DNA from: Maniola hyperantus
Taxonomy: Eukaryota; Arthropoda; Insecta; Lepidoptera; Nymphalidae
Reading direction: 5' to 3'
Assembly (NCBI RefSeq): GCF_902806685.2
Contig: NC_048564.1
Location: 17,298,418 to 17,362,417 of the forward strand
DNA length: 64,000 bases
Positions within the stretch are counted from its first letter, which is position 1. Each line of letters begins with the position of its first letter. A program made the translations under genes and the position numbers. Below, piece after piece: positions 55,691-64,000 of this stretch. Under the pieces are notes generated by a model. It searched no databases and was not told the origin of the DNA. It saw only the letters and a list, made by a program, of their open reading frames with translations.

Positions 55691-55967
55691 TTAGTATTTA
55701 TGCACTTGGGTGGCAATGAAGTTCTACCAGTCGTATGTCACTTACGTAAAGATAAACAACTGGATGTCACTTACGTAAAGTAATACAATTGAATGTCACT
55801 TACGTAAAGTTATCAAAAGATCGTCGTTCTCTCAGCATCAGTAACTGGGTGAGCATGTCTGAAAACGTGCAAACGCCAACTTAACAATAATTGAGTTCAT
55901 TTACAAAACAGAACAAACAAACCGCCCGGAACTGTTCTATTACTTTTATTATTTATGAAACATACTA
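55691..55967. repeat. Spacer with short ~33-36-base repeat
   Basis: The block 'ATGTCACTTACGTAAAG' recurs three times at about 55735-55811, each with a different spacer. Nothing else recognised. Confidence 0.6.
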
Positions 55968-56182
55968 TCTGATGCCCGCGACTTCGTCCGCATGGATTTA
56001 GGTTTTAAAAATCTTGTGGGAACTCCTTAGTTTTCCGGGATAAAAAGTAGTCTATGTCACTCTCCAGGTCTTTAAGTATGCCCATGCAAAAAATCACGTC
56101 AAAGCTTTGCTCCGTTGTGACGTGATTGAAGGACAAACTAACAAATCAACAAACAAACACACTTTTGCATTTATAATAATAT
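55968..56182 (-). mobile_element. Helitron-like (Lep1-type) repeat
   Basis: Starts 'CTGATGCCCGCGACTTCGTC', has 'AAAAAGTAGTCTATGTCACT' and 'CATGCAAAAAATCACGTCAA', and ends 'CACACTTTTGCATTTATAAT'. Confidence 0.7.
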
Positions 56183-56263
56183 GGGTAGTGATTGTAATTT
56201 CCAAAATATTCTCACGTACAAGAAACTGCAAGCCTTTATTAGCTATCATCTGCCAAAACAGCT

Positions 56264-56330
56264 AAATAGTACAGTAAATAGTACAGTAAATAGTACAGTA
56301 AATAGTACAGTAAATAGTACAGTAAATAAA
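56264..56330. repeat. 12-bp tandem repeat
   Basis: (AATAGTACAGTA)n, five to six copies. Confidence 0.95.
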
Positions 56331-56357
56331 GCCGTTTTTTGGTCAACCTCGCACTTT

Positions 56358-56722
56358 TTTTTACTGACCATAAAATGGCAAAATGCTGACAGATCCAGGT
56401 GGAGCTTCGATCGCAATCTTGAAGGAAAGTTTTTACTGACCATAAAATGGCAAAATGCTGACAGATCCAGGTGGAGCTTCGATCGCAATCTTGAAGGAAA
56501 GTTTTTACTGACCATAAAATGGCAAAATGCTGACAGATCCAGGTGGAGCTTCGATCGCAATCTTGAAGGAAAGTTTTTACTGACCATAAAATGGCAAAAT
56601 GCTGACAGATCCAGGTGGAGCTTCGATCGCAATCTTGAAGGAAAGTTTTTACTGACCATAAAATGGCAAAATGCTGACAGATCCAGGTGGAGCTTCGATC
56701 GCAATCTTGAAGGAAAGTTTTT
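56358..56722. repeat. 72-bp minisatellite, 5 copies
   Basis: Unit TTTTTACTGACCATAAAATG, GCAAAATGCTGACAGATCCA, GGTGGAGCTTCGATCGCAAT, CTTGAAGGAAAG; copies start at 56358, 56430, 56502, 56574 and 56646. At 24 codons it gives a 200-codon plus-strand frame (56181-56783). The frame also crosses a 12-bp repeat and a Helitron-like end, so I do not call it a gene. Confidence 0.95.
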
Positions 56723-56859
56723 GGCCGATATCTTGAAAACTACCCATTTTTTTCAAACCCGTATTTTACCCCCTAGGGGTTGAATTTTCAAAATTCTTTT
56801 TTAGTGGAGTTTTACAACTTAAGAGAATTGCATTCGCTAATGACAATTGCCGTTTCCCA

Positions 56860-59427
56860 GTAGTCCCAGGGGACGAGCAGCGCGTCGTTGCGGAGGAAGT
56901 TGAGGACGTGGCGGAACTCGTTACCTTCCAACTGAAAGAACTGCGCCTCTGCTATCAGCAGCTCGAGGTACTTGTAGTCCCAGGGGACGAGCAGCGCGTC
57001 GTTGCGGAGGAAGTTGAGGACGTGGCGGAACTCGTTACCTTCCAACTGAAAGAACTGCGCCTCTGCTATCAGCAGCTCGAGGTACTTGTAGTCCCAGGGG
57101 ACGAGCAGCGCGTCTTTGCGGAGGAAGTTGAGGACGTGGCGGAACTCGTTACCTTCCAACTGAAAGAACTGCGCCTCTGCTATCAGCAGCTCGAGGTACT
57201 TGTAGTCCCAGGGGACGAGCAGCGCGTCGTTGCGGAGGAAGTTGAGGACGTGGCGGAACTCGTTACCTTCCAACTGAAAGAACTGCGCCTCTGCTATCAG
57301 CAGCTCGAGGTACTTGTAGTCCCAGGGGACGAGCAGCGCGTCGTTGCGGAGGAAGTTGAGGACGTGGCGGAACTCGTTACCTTCCAACTGAAAGAACTGC
57401 GCCTCTGCTATCAGCAGCTCGAGGTACTTGTAGTCCCAGGGGACGAGCAGCGCGTCGTTGCGGAGGAAGTTGAGGACGTGGCGGAACTCGTTACCTTCCA
57501 ACTGAAAGAACTGCGCCTCTGCTATCATCAGCTCGAGGTACTTGTAGTCCCAGGGGACGAGCAGCGCGTCGTTGCGGAGGAAGTTGAGGACGTGGCGGAA
57601 CTCGTTACCTTCCAACTGAAAGAACTGCGCCTCTGCTATCATCAGCTCGAGGTACTTGTAGTCCCAGGGGACGAGCAGCGCGTCGTTGCGGAGGAAGTTG
57701 AGGACGTGGCGGAACTCGTTACCTTCCAACTGAAAGAACTGCGCCTCTGCTATCAGCAGCTCGAGGTACTTGTAGTCCCAGGGGACTAGCAGCGCGTCGT
57801 TACGGAGGAAGTCGAGGACGTGGCGGAACTCGTTACCTTCCAACTGAAAGAACTGCGCCTCTGCTATCAGCAGCTCGAGGTACTTGTAGTCCCAGGGGAC
57901 GAGCAGCGCGTCGTTGCGGAGGAAGTTGAGGACGTGGCGGAACTCGTTACCTTCCAACTGAAAGAACTGCGCCTCTGCTATCAGCAGCTCGAGGTACTTG
58001 TAGTCCCAGGGGACGAGCAGCGCGTCGTTGCGGAGGAAGTTGAGGACGTGGCGGAACTCGTTACCTTCCAACTGAAAGAACTGCGCCTCTGCTATCAGCA
58101 GCTCGAGGTACTTGTAGTCCCAGGGGACGAGCAGCGCGTCATTGCGGAGGAAGTTGAGGACGTGGCGGAACTCGTTACCTTCCAACTGAAAGAACTGCGC
58201 CTCTGCTATCAGCAGCTCGAGGTACTTGTAGTCCCAGGGGACGAGCAGCGCGTCGTTGCGGAGGAAGTCGAGGACGTGGCGGAACTCGTTACCTTCCAAC
58301 TGAAAGAACTGCGCCTCTGCTATCAGCAGCTCGAGGTACTTGTAGTCCCAGGGGACGAGCAGCGCGTCGTTGCGGAGGAAGTTGAGGACGTGGCGGAACT
58401 CGTTACCTTCCAACTGAAAGAACTGCGCCTCTGCTATCAGCAGCTCGAGGTACTTGTAGTCCCAGGGGACGAGCAGCGCGTCGTTGCGGAGGAAGTTGAG
58501 GACGTGGCGGAACTCGTTACCTTCCAACTGAAAGAACTGCGCCTCTGCTATCAGCAGCTCGAGGTACTTGTAGTCCCAGGGGACGAGCAGCGCGTCGTTG
58601 CGGAGGAAGTTGAGGACGTGGCGGAACTCGTTACCTTCCAACTGAAAGAACTGCGCCTCTGCTATCAGCAGCTCGAGGTACTTGTAGTCCCAGGGGACGA
58701 GCAGCGCGTCGTTGCGGAGGAAGTTGAGGACGTGGCGGAACTCGTTACCTTCCAACTGAAAGAACTGCGCCTCTGCTATCAGCAGCTCGAGGTACTTGTA
58801 GTCCCAGGGGACGAGCAGCGCGTCGTTGCGGAGGAAGTTGAGGACGTGGCGGAACTCGTTACCTTCCAACTGAAAGAACTGCGCCTCTGCTATCAGCAGC
58901 TCGAGGTACTTGTAGTCCCAGGGGACGAGCAGCGCGTCGTTGCGGAGGAAGTTGAGGACGTGGCGGAACTCGTTACCTTCCAACTGAAAGAACTGCGCCT
59001 CTGCTATCAGCAGCTCGAGGTACTTGTAGTCCCAGGGGACGAGCAGCGCGTCGTTGCGGAGGAAGTTGAGGACGTGGCGGAACTCGTTACCTTCCAACTG
59101 AAAGAACTGCGCCTCTGCTATCAGCAGCTCGAGGTACTTGTAGTCCCAGGGGACGAGCAGCGCGTCGTTGCGGAGGAAGTTGAGGACGTGGCGGAACTCG
59201 TTACCTTCCAACTGAAAGAACTGCGCCTCTGCTATCAGCAGCTCGAGGTACTTGTAGTCCCAGGGGACGAGCAGCGCGTCGTTGCGGAGGAAGTTGAGGA
59301 CGTGGCGAAACTCGTTACCTTCCAACTGAAAGAACTGCGCCTCTGCTATCAGCAGCTCGAGGTACTTGTAGTCCCAGGGGACGAGCAGCGCGTCGTTGCG
59401 GAGGAAGTTGAGGACGTGGCGGAACTC
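56860..59427 (-). repeat. 114-bp in-frame array of a BTB half-exon, 22.5 copies
   Basis: Starting at GAG 59427 on the minus strand, a 114-base (38-codon) unit encoding EFRHVLNFLRNDALLVPWDY.. to ..AEAQFFQLEG is repeated at exact spacing to 56860. There it is cut after WDY and runs into unrelated DNA (WETAIVISECNSLKL, stop at 56812). Each unit boundary reads GGAAG|GTAACGAG, a good splice donor, fused to the internal exon sequence GAGTTCCGCCAC. The duplication therefore spanned the exon end and the first 5-8 intron bases. A few copies carry substitutions (LDF for LNF, LMIAE for LLIAE, RKD for RND). Reading straight through gives a 914-codon open frame from 59556. Confidence 0.95.
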
Positions 59428-59524
59428 GGCGCCGTCGCGGTCGATGAAGTAGTGCTGCTTGAGTTTGTCCACCACGATGGGGATCTTGCCCGAGAACATC
59501 ATCGCCAGCTTGGACTTCGGGTAT
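59319..59524 (-). CDS. Twz: KCTD1/15-like protein, BTB/T1 exon 2
   Basis: Acceptor: CCTTTCCAG ends at 59525. The exon starts ATACCCGAAG and, using the first donor (GGAAG|GTAACG at 59318), is 206 bases. It encodes YPKSKLAMMFSGKIPIVVDK, LKQHYFIDRDG, AEFRHVLNFLRNDALLVPWD and YKYLELLIAEAQFFQLE. This is the C-terminal two-thirds of a KCTD-type BTB domain; the HYFIDRDG and FRHVLNFLR signatures are typical. It joins exon 1 in phase: ACCAA|A TAC gives TKYPKSKL, the expected TLTKYPxSKL of KCTD1/KCTD15 and Drosophila Tiwaz. Family members act as Cullin-3 adaptors or transcriptional co-regulators (the KCTD15 group inhibits AP-2); that role is known for the family and only inferred here. From the donor on, the exon is tandemly amplified. 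The C-terminal exons of the gene were not found. Confidence 0.8.
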
Positions 59525-62448
59525 CTGGAAAGGAGGACGGTTCGGAGTGAAACCACGCGTCGTTACTTCGTCGTGCGGCGCCGCAGTGCGCGTGTGGCAC
59601 CCGATACTCAAACTACTAGCGGTGCGGCGCCGCAGTGCGCGTGTGGCACCCGATACTCAAACTACTAGCGGTGCGGCGCCGCAGTGCGCGTGTGGCACCC
59701 GATACTCAAACTACTAGCGGTGCGGCGCCGCAGTACGCGTGTGGCACCCGATACTCAAACTACTAGCGGTGCGGCGCCGCAGTGCGCGTGTGGCACCCGA
59801 TACTCAAACTACTAGCGGTGCGGCGCCGCAGTGCGCGTGTGGCACCCGATACTCAAACTACTAGCGGTGCGGCGCCGCAGTACGCGTGTGGCACCCGATA
59901 CTCAAACTACTAGCGGTGCGGCGCCGCAGTGCGCGTGTGGCACCCGATACTCAAACTACTAGCGGTGCGGCGCCGCAGTGCGCGTGTTGCACCCGATACT
60001 CAAACTAAGTACTAGCGGTGCGGCGCCGCAGTGCGCGTGTGGCACCCGATACTCAAACTACTAGCGGTGCGGCGCCGCAGTGCGCGTGTGGCACCCGATA
60101 CTCAAACTACTAGCGGTGCGGCGCCGCAGTGCGCGTGTGGCACCCGATACTCAAACTACTAGCGGTGCGGCGCCGCAGTGCGCGTGTGGCACCCGATACT
60201 CAAACTACTAGCGGTGCGGCGCCGCAGTGCGCGTGTGGCACCCGATACTCAAACTACTAGCGGTGCGGCGCCGCAGTGCGCGTGTGGCACCCGATACTCA
60301 AACTACTAGCGGTGCGGCGCCGCAGTGCGCGTGTGGCACCCGATACTCAAACTACTAGCGGTGCGGCGCCGCAGTGCGCGTGTTGCACCCGATACTCAAA
60401 CTAAGTACTAGCGGTGCGGCGCCGCAGTGCGCGTGTGGCACCCGATACTCAAACTACTAGCGGTGCGGCGCCGCAGTGCGCGTGTGGCACCCGATACTCA
60501 AACTACTAGCGGTGCGGCGCCGCAGTGCGCGTGTGGCACCCGATACTCAAACTACTAGCGGTGCGGCGCCGCAGTGCGCGTGTGGCACCCGATACTCAAA
60601 CTACTAGCGGTGCGGCGCCGCAGTGCGCGTGTGGCACCCGATACTCAAACTACTAGCGGTGCGGCGCCGCAGTGCGCGTGTTGCACCCGATACTCAAACT
60701 AAGTACTAGCGGTGCGGCGCCGCAGTGCGCGTGTGGCACCCGATACTCAAACTACTAGCGGTGCGGCGCCGCAGTGCGCGTGTGGCACCCGATACTCAAA
60801 CTACTAGCGGTGCGGCGCCGCAGTGCGCGTGTGGCACCCGATACTCAAACTACTAGCGGTGCGGCGCCGCAGTGCGCGTGTGGCACCCGATACTCAAACT
60901 ACTAGCGGTGCGGCGCCGCAGTGCGCGTGTGGCACCCGATACTCAAACTACTAGCGGTGCGGCGCCGCAGTACGCGTGTGGCACCCGATACTCAAACTAC
61001 TAGCGGTGCGGCGCCGCAGTGCGCGTGTGGCACCCGATACTCAAACTACTAGCGGTGCGGCGCCGCAGTGCGCGTGTGGCACCCGATACTCAAACTACTA
61101 GCGGTGCGGCGCCGCAGTGCGCGTGTTGCACCCGATACTCAAACTAAGTACTAGCGGTGCGGCGCCGCAGTGCGCGTGTGGCACCCGATACTCAAACTAC
61201 TAGCGGTGCGGCGCCGCAGTGCGCGTGTGGCACCCGATACTCAAACTACTAGCGGTGCGGCGCCGCAGTGCGCGTGTTGCACCCGATACTCAAACTAAGT
61301 ACTAGCGGTGCGGCGCCGCAGTGCGCGTGTGGCACCCGATACTCAAACTACTAGCGGTGCGGCGCCGCAGTGCGCGTGTGGCACCCGATACTCAAACTAC
61401 TAGCGGTGCGGCGCCGCAGTGCGCGTGTGGCACCCGATACTCAAACTACTAGCGGTGCGGCGCCGCAGTGCGCGTGTTGCACCCGATACTCAAACTACTA
61501 GCGGTGCGGCGCCGCAGTGCGCGTGTGGCACCCGATACTCAAACTACTAGCGGTGCGGCGCCGCAGTGCGCGTGTGGCACCCGATACTCAAACTACTAGC
61601 GGTGCGGCGCCGCAGTGCGCGTGTGGCACCCGATACTCAAACTACTAGCGGTGCGGCGCCGCAGTGCGCGTGTGGCACCCGATACTCAAACTACTACCGC
61701 CGCTTGCGGCGCACCTCCAGCTTCAGCTCCGAGTCCTCCATGCTGAGCGTCCCTTGCGCGGTGGGTGACATTATGTAGAGTGTAGAGGGAAGGAAGGTAG
61801 GCGTACTTGGTGAGCGTCCTGAGGCTGGAGGTGTAGATGACGCCGCCCACGTCGATGTGCACGGGCGCGTCCTCGTGGCAGGGCGCCGCCACCTGCGGGA
61901 ACTGCGCCCACCGCCGCTTGCGGCGCACCTCCAGCTTCAGCTCCGAGTCCTCCATGCTGAGCGTCCCTTGCGCGGTGGGTGACATTATGTAGAGTGTAGA
62001 GGGAAGGAAGGTAGGCGTACTTGGTGAGCGTCCTGAGGCTGGAGGTGTAGATGACGCCGCCCACGTCGATGTGCACGGGCGCGTCCTCGTGGCAGGGCGC
62101 CGCCACCTGCGGGAACTGCGCCCACCGCCGCTTGCGGCGCACCTCCAGCTTCAGCTCCGAGTCCTCCATGCTGAGCGTCCCTTGCGCGGTGGGTGACATT
62201 ATGTAGAGTGTAGAGGGAAGGAAGGTAGGCGTACTTGGTGAGCGTCCTGAGGCTGGAGGTGTAGATGACGCCGCCCACGTCGATGTGCACGGGCGCGTCC
62301 TCGTGGCAGGGCGCCGCCACCTGCGGGAACTGCGCCCACCGCCGCTTGCGGCGCACCTCCAGCTTCAGCTCCGAGTCCTCCATGCTGAGCGTCCCTTGCG
62401 CGGTGGGTGACATTATGTAGAGTGTAGAGGGAAGGAAGGTAGGCGTAC
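59525..62448 (-). other. Intron of the KCTD-like gene
   Basis: The predicted donor GTACGC at 62448-62443 and acceptor TTTCCAG at 59531-59525 define a 2.9-kb intron in the model using the 5'-most exon-1 copy. It is almost entirely tandem repeats: three further copies of exon 1 plus a partial, and the 49-bp array. If a downstream exon-1 donor were used (62234, 62020 or 61806) the intron would shorten stepwise by 214 bases. Confidence 0.65.
59580..61695. repeat. 49-bp GC-rich minisatellite in intron, ~43 copies
   Basis: Unit CTAGCGGTGCGGCGCCGCAG + TGCGCGTGTGGCACCCGATA + CTCAAACTA, with the 12-base palindrome TGCGGCGCCGCA in every copy. Variant units (GTGTTGC plus an AAGT insertion, 53 bases) recur at about 59.98, 60.38, 60.68, 61.12 and 61.28 kb; GTACGCG variants sit near 59.73, 59.88 and 60.97 kb. 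This gives an irregular higher-order structure. Its right edge is fused inside a partial copy of exon 1 (CTACTACCGCCGCTTGCGG). Confidence 0.95.
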
Positions 62449-62624
62449 TTGGTGAGCGTCCTGAGGCTGGAGGTGTAGATGACGCCGCCCACGTCGATGT
62501 GCACGGGCGCGTCCTCGTGGCAGGGCGCCGCCACCTGCGGGAACTGCGCCCACCGCCGCTTGCGGCGCACCTCCAGCTTCAGCTCCGAGTCCTCCATGCT
62601 GAGCGTCCCTTGCGCGGTGGTGCA
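61696..62624 (-). repeat. 214-bp array of KCTD exon 1, ~4.4 copies
   Basis: The unit contains the whole coding part of exon 1, its GTACGC donor and ~38 bases of intron start, fused back to the exon's 5' end (..ACATAATGTCACCCACCGCG). Donors lie at 62448, 62234, 62020 and 61806. Only the 5'-most copy has the TTTCAG acceptor. 214 is not a multiple of three, so reading from one copy into the next shifts frame and stops. Confidence 0.95.
62449..62624 (-). CDS. Twz: KCTD1/15-like protein, BTB/T1 exon 1
   Basis: The exon begins after TTTAATTTCAG (acceptor at 62625-62630) and ends ..CTCACCAA|GTACGC. From the ATG at 62597 it encodes MEDSELKLEVRRKRRWAQFP, then HEDAPVHIDVGGVIYTSSLR and TLTK. APVHIDVGG..YTSSLxTLTKY is the start of the BTB/T1 domain in the KCTD1/15/Tiwaz group. 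The nine codons before the ATG are open (CTTAQGTLS), and a strong acceptor lies directly upstream, so an earlier coding exon outside this window is possible and the Met may be internal. The N-terminal basic stretch RRKRRW could be a nuclear-localisation signal (inference). Joined to exon 2 the visible product is about 118 residues, the BTB domain only; the family usually runs to 230-290 residues. Confidence 0.8.
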
Positions 62625-62685
62625 CTGAAATTAAACAACTCCAAATTATAACCAGAAACAATACGAGCTGTTTTCCACAAACCAG

Positions 62686-62821
62686 CTATAGTTCGCGACA
62701 GGTCGAGGTGACAATCGGGGAGGGAATGCCCCGCACACCCGCACACCCGCACAGCCCCCGCGCTTGCCCAGTGCGGGCAAGCGCGGCCGATGTGCGAATG
62801 TCAAGCTGTCGCGGACTATAG
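62686..62821. mobile_element. Palindromic MITE, second complete member
   Basis: CTATAGTTCGCGACA (62686-62700) is mirrored by TGTCGCGGACTATAG (62807-62821) with one mismatch. Inside is a perfect 12-base stem CCGCGCTTGCCC / GGGCAAGCGCGG (62758-62769, 62775-62786) with a 5-base loop. Related to 44198-44301. It lies just upstream of KCTD exon 1. Confidence 0.7.
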
Positions 62822-62855
62822 ATAGCAGGTATATAACCGAGCTGGACGTAGCAGC

Positions 62856-62953
62856 GGCCCTACAATCCCTAGCGGCCCTACAATCCCTAGCGGCCCTACA
62901 ATCCCTAGCGGCCCTACAATCCCTAGCGGCCCTACAATCCCTAGCGGCCCTAT
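62856..62953. repeat. 18-bp minisatellite, ~5-6 copies
   Basis: Unit CGGCCCTACAATCCCTAG. The Ala-Leu-Gln-Ser frame through it is a repeat artefact. Confidence 0.95.
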
Positions 62954-63072
62954 ACTATATATTATCTACTCGTAGGTATTATAATTTGCATATAATTATA
63001 ATAATTTATAATTTTAATGCAAACATTTTGAGAACGGACTCGCCATATTTGTCAAGTGTAATGTATTCTAAT

Positions 63073-63203
63073 GTAACTGTAATGTCAAAAGTAGTCCGTG
63101 TGTAGCGTCGCACGTCGCGCGTCGCACGTCGCGCGTCGCACGTCGCGCGTCGGACGAGGCGGCCCTACACACGGACTACAGTCGCACTTTTGACGTGACA
63201 GTT
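63073..63203. mobile_element. Inverted-repeat element with (CGTCGCACGTCG)n core
   Basis: AACTGTAATGTCAAAAGTAG + TCCGTGTGTAG on the left is mirrored on the right (CTACACACGGACTACAGTCG + CACTTTTGACGTGACAGTT) with a few indels. The ~50-base core is a 12-base GC repeat (GTCGCACGTCGC). The ends resemble the 'GAGTCATTTTGTACGGACTA' family at 23745 and 5725. Confidence 0.6.
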
Positions 63204-63254
63204 GACACACAGAGCAAATATGGCAAGTGCTTTCTCAAATGTATGCACCACATT

Positions 63255-63425
63255 ATAGAGAGAGACCTTCGTTATTTTATAAAAACTGAAAGTTTCTCTG
63301 CGTATTGTCCCCGACACCGGCCGACACCGGTCCGACACCGCCCCGACACCGCCCCGACACCACCCCACACCGACAGGAACGTTTGTGGATGTTTGTTTGG
63401 ATTGTGGTGATTTTGGGAGATAACC
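63255..63425 (+). mobile_element. Relative of the 'GCGCGTGCCGGACC' TIR family
   Basis: 'GAGAGACCTTCGTTATTTTA' + TAAAAACTGAAAGTTTCTCT matches the left arm at 15712-15780, and 'GGAACGTTTGTGGATGTTTG' matches the inner right arm near 17490-17525. An internal (CCGACACCG)n run lies at 63310-63372. Confidence 0.5.
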
Positions 63426-63789
63426 AGGTATCTAATAATAATAAATGTGTTGTTTGTTGATTTTCTTGTTCCCCGGTAAACCCGAGGTAAAATTGCGGGT
63501 AAGGTAAGGTTGTTGGTGGTATTCGACGGCAGCGGGATATTGCAGGAACGGCGAGCGTAGGTATTCCGTAAGTATGTAATATAATATGGTAGGTACTCCC
63601 ATAAGACCGACAAAACATCACGGAGGTATCAGTGACAGAGACAATGCTCTACAAAGCCGAAATCTCATTCAAAAGGTCGATGTACATTTTTTTTCTGTCG
63701 CGTAGTAGAGAAGACTTTAGTCAACTTTTCAAGAAAACGTCTGAAACGGAAACTTCGAGAAAACGCCGAGTTTAAAATCTTTATAGAAA
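63426..63789. other. Spacer
   Basis: No gene recognised. Confidence 0.4.
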
Positions 63790-63955
63790 ACTTTATATTT
63801 AACTAACTAACTTTATAGAACTCTATGCAAGTTAGCTCTGTACCAAATTTCGTGAAAATCGGTTGTTTTATAAAAAAGTGTTAGGTACAATATCTCGTAC
63901 CTACGATTGTACGGAACCCTTCGTGTGCGAGTCCGACTCGGACTTGACCGATTAT
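63790..63955 (+). mobile_element. Dispersed repeat fragments at the window end
   Basis: 'CTCTGTACCAAATTTCGTGA' + AAATCGGTTG is a Helitron-like block. 'TACGGAACCCTTCGTGTGCG' + AGTCCGACTCGGACTTGACC is the 3' end of the 'GGGTTCCGTAC' family. Confidence 0.5.
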
Positions 63956-64000
63956 TAAACAAAAAATTGGCCCTGTCATAATGATACAGCACTTGTTAGG

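Noticed and set aside
56908..59550. Long plus-strand frames (293 and 576 codons; AELVTFQLKELRLCYQQLEV repeats)
   Set aside because: They are the antisense of the KCTD exon array; the minus-strand reading has domain signatures and splice sites, the plus does not.
61771..62413. 142-codon frames repeated at 214-bp spacing
   Set aside because: The first ~60 residues include the real exon, but the rest is read-through of the splice donor into a shifted frame of the next copy.

Overview
The window reads as nuclear DNA of a moth or butterfly (Lepidoptera). Coding density is very low, AT-rich spacer dominates, and the dispersed repeats are of types I associate with Lepidoptera: short Helitron-like copies running from 'GCGAAAGTGTG' to 'CCGCGTGGA..GTCGCGGGCATC', the 'GGGTTCCGTACCTCAAAAGG..' family, tRNA-headed SINEs, and 5'-truncated RTE-like and CR1/Jockey-like LINE ends. 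There are no bacterial operons, CRISPR arrays or intact tRNA/rRNA genes. Taxon and repeat family names rest on memory of sequence style, not on a search.

Layout. 1-4.6 kb: LINE, SINE and Helitron-like debris. 4.6-5.4 kb: a 61-bp minisatellite. 5.9-10.8 kb: terminal-inverted-repeat (TIR) elements, SINEs, and a composite element nested inside an older repeat. 10.9-12.1 kb: a small minus-strand gene for a probable single-pass membrane protein, whose stop codon lies in the first copy of a 102-bp minisatellite. 12.4-15.2 kb: several micro/minisatellites. 15.7-17.6 kb: a four-level nest of transposons. 18.9-20.5 kb: a 47-bp array. 20.5-28.2 kb: LINE and SINE relics. 28.3-30.6 kb: a young 5'-truncated R1-clade LINE with an open reverse transcriptase frame, poly(A) tail and a 71-bp target duplication. 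30.8-38.3 kb: LINE relics and spacer. 38.3-46.5 kb: 79-, 42- and 74-bp arrays. 47-56 kb: dispersed repeats and short arrays.

The main protein-coding locus is at 56.8-62.6 kb on the minus strand. Two exons encode the BTB/T1 domain of a KCTD1/KCTD15-type protein (Drosophila Tiwaz group). They join perfectly at the predicted splice site, giving ..TLTK|YPKSKL... Both exons are internally amplified. The upstream exon is repeated about 4.4 times in 214-bp units. The downstream half-exon is repeated 22.5 times in 114-bp, in-frame units, each ending in a GTAACG splice donor. The intron between them holds about 43 copies of a 49-bp GC-rich unit. The C-terminal part of the gene and its promoter are not visible here.

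By my hand tally, tandem arrays occupy about 15 kb, roughly a quarter of the window. Most long open frames in those arrays are open because the unit lacks stop codons, not because they are genes. Coordinates of dispersed repeats are approximate; exon, TIR and target-duplication coordinates were read base by base.
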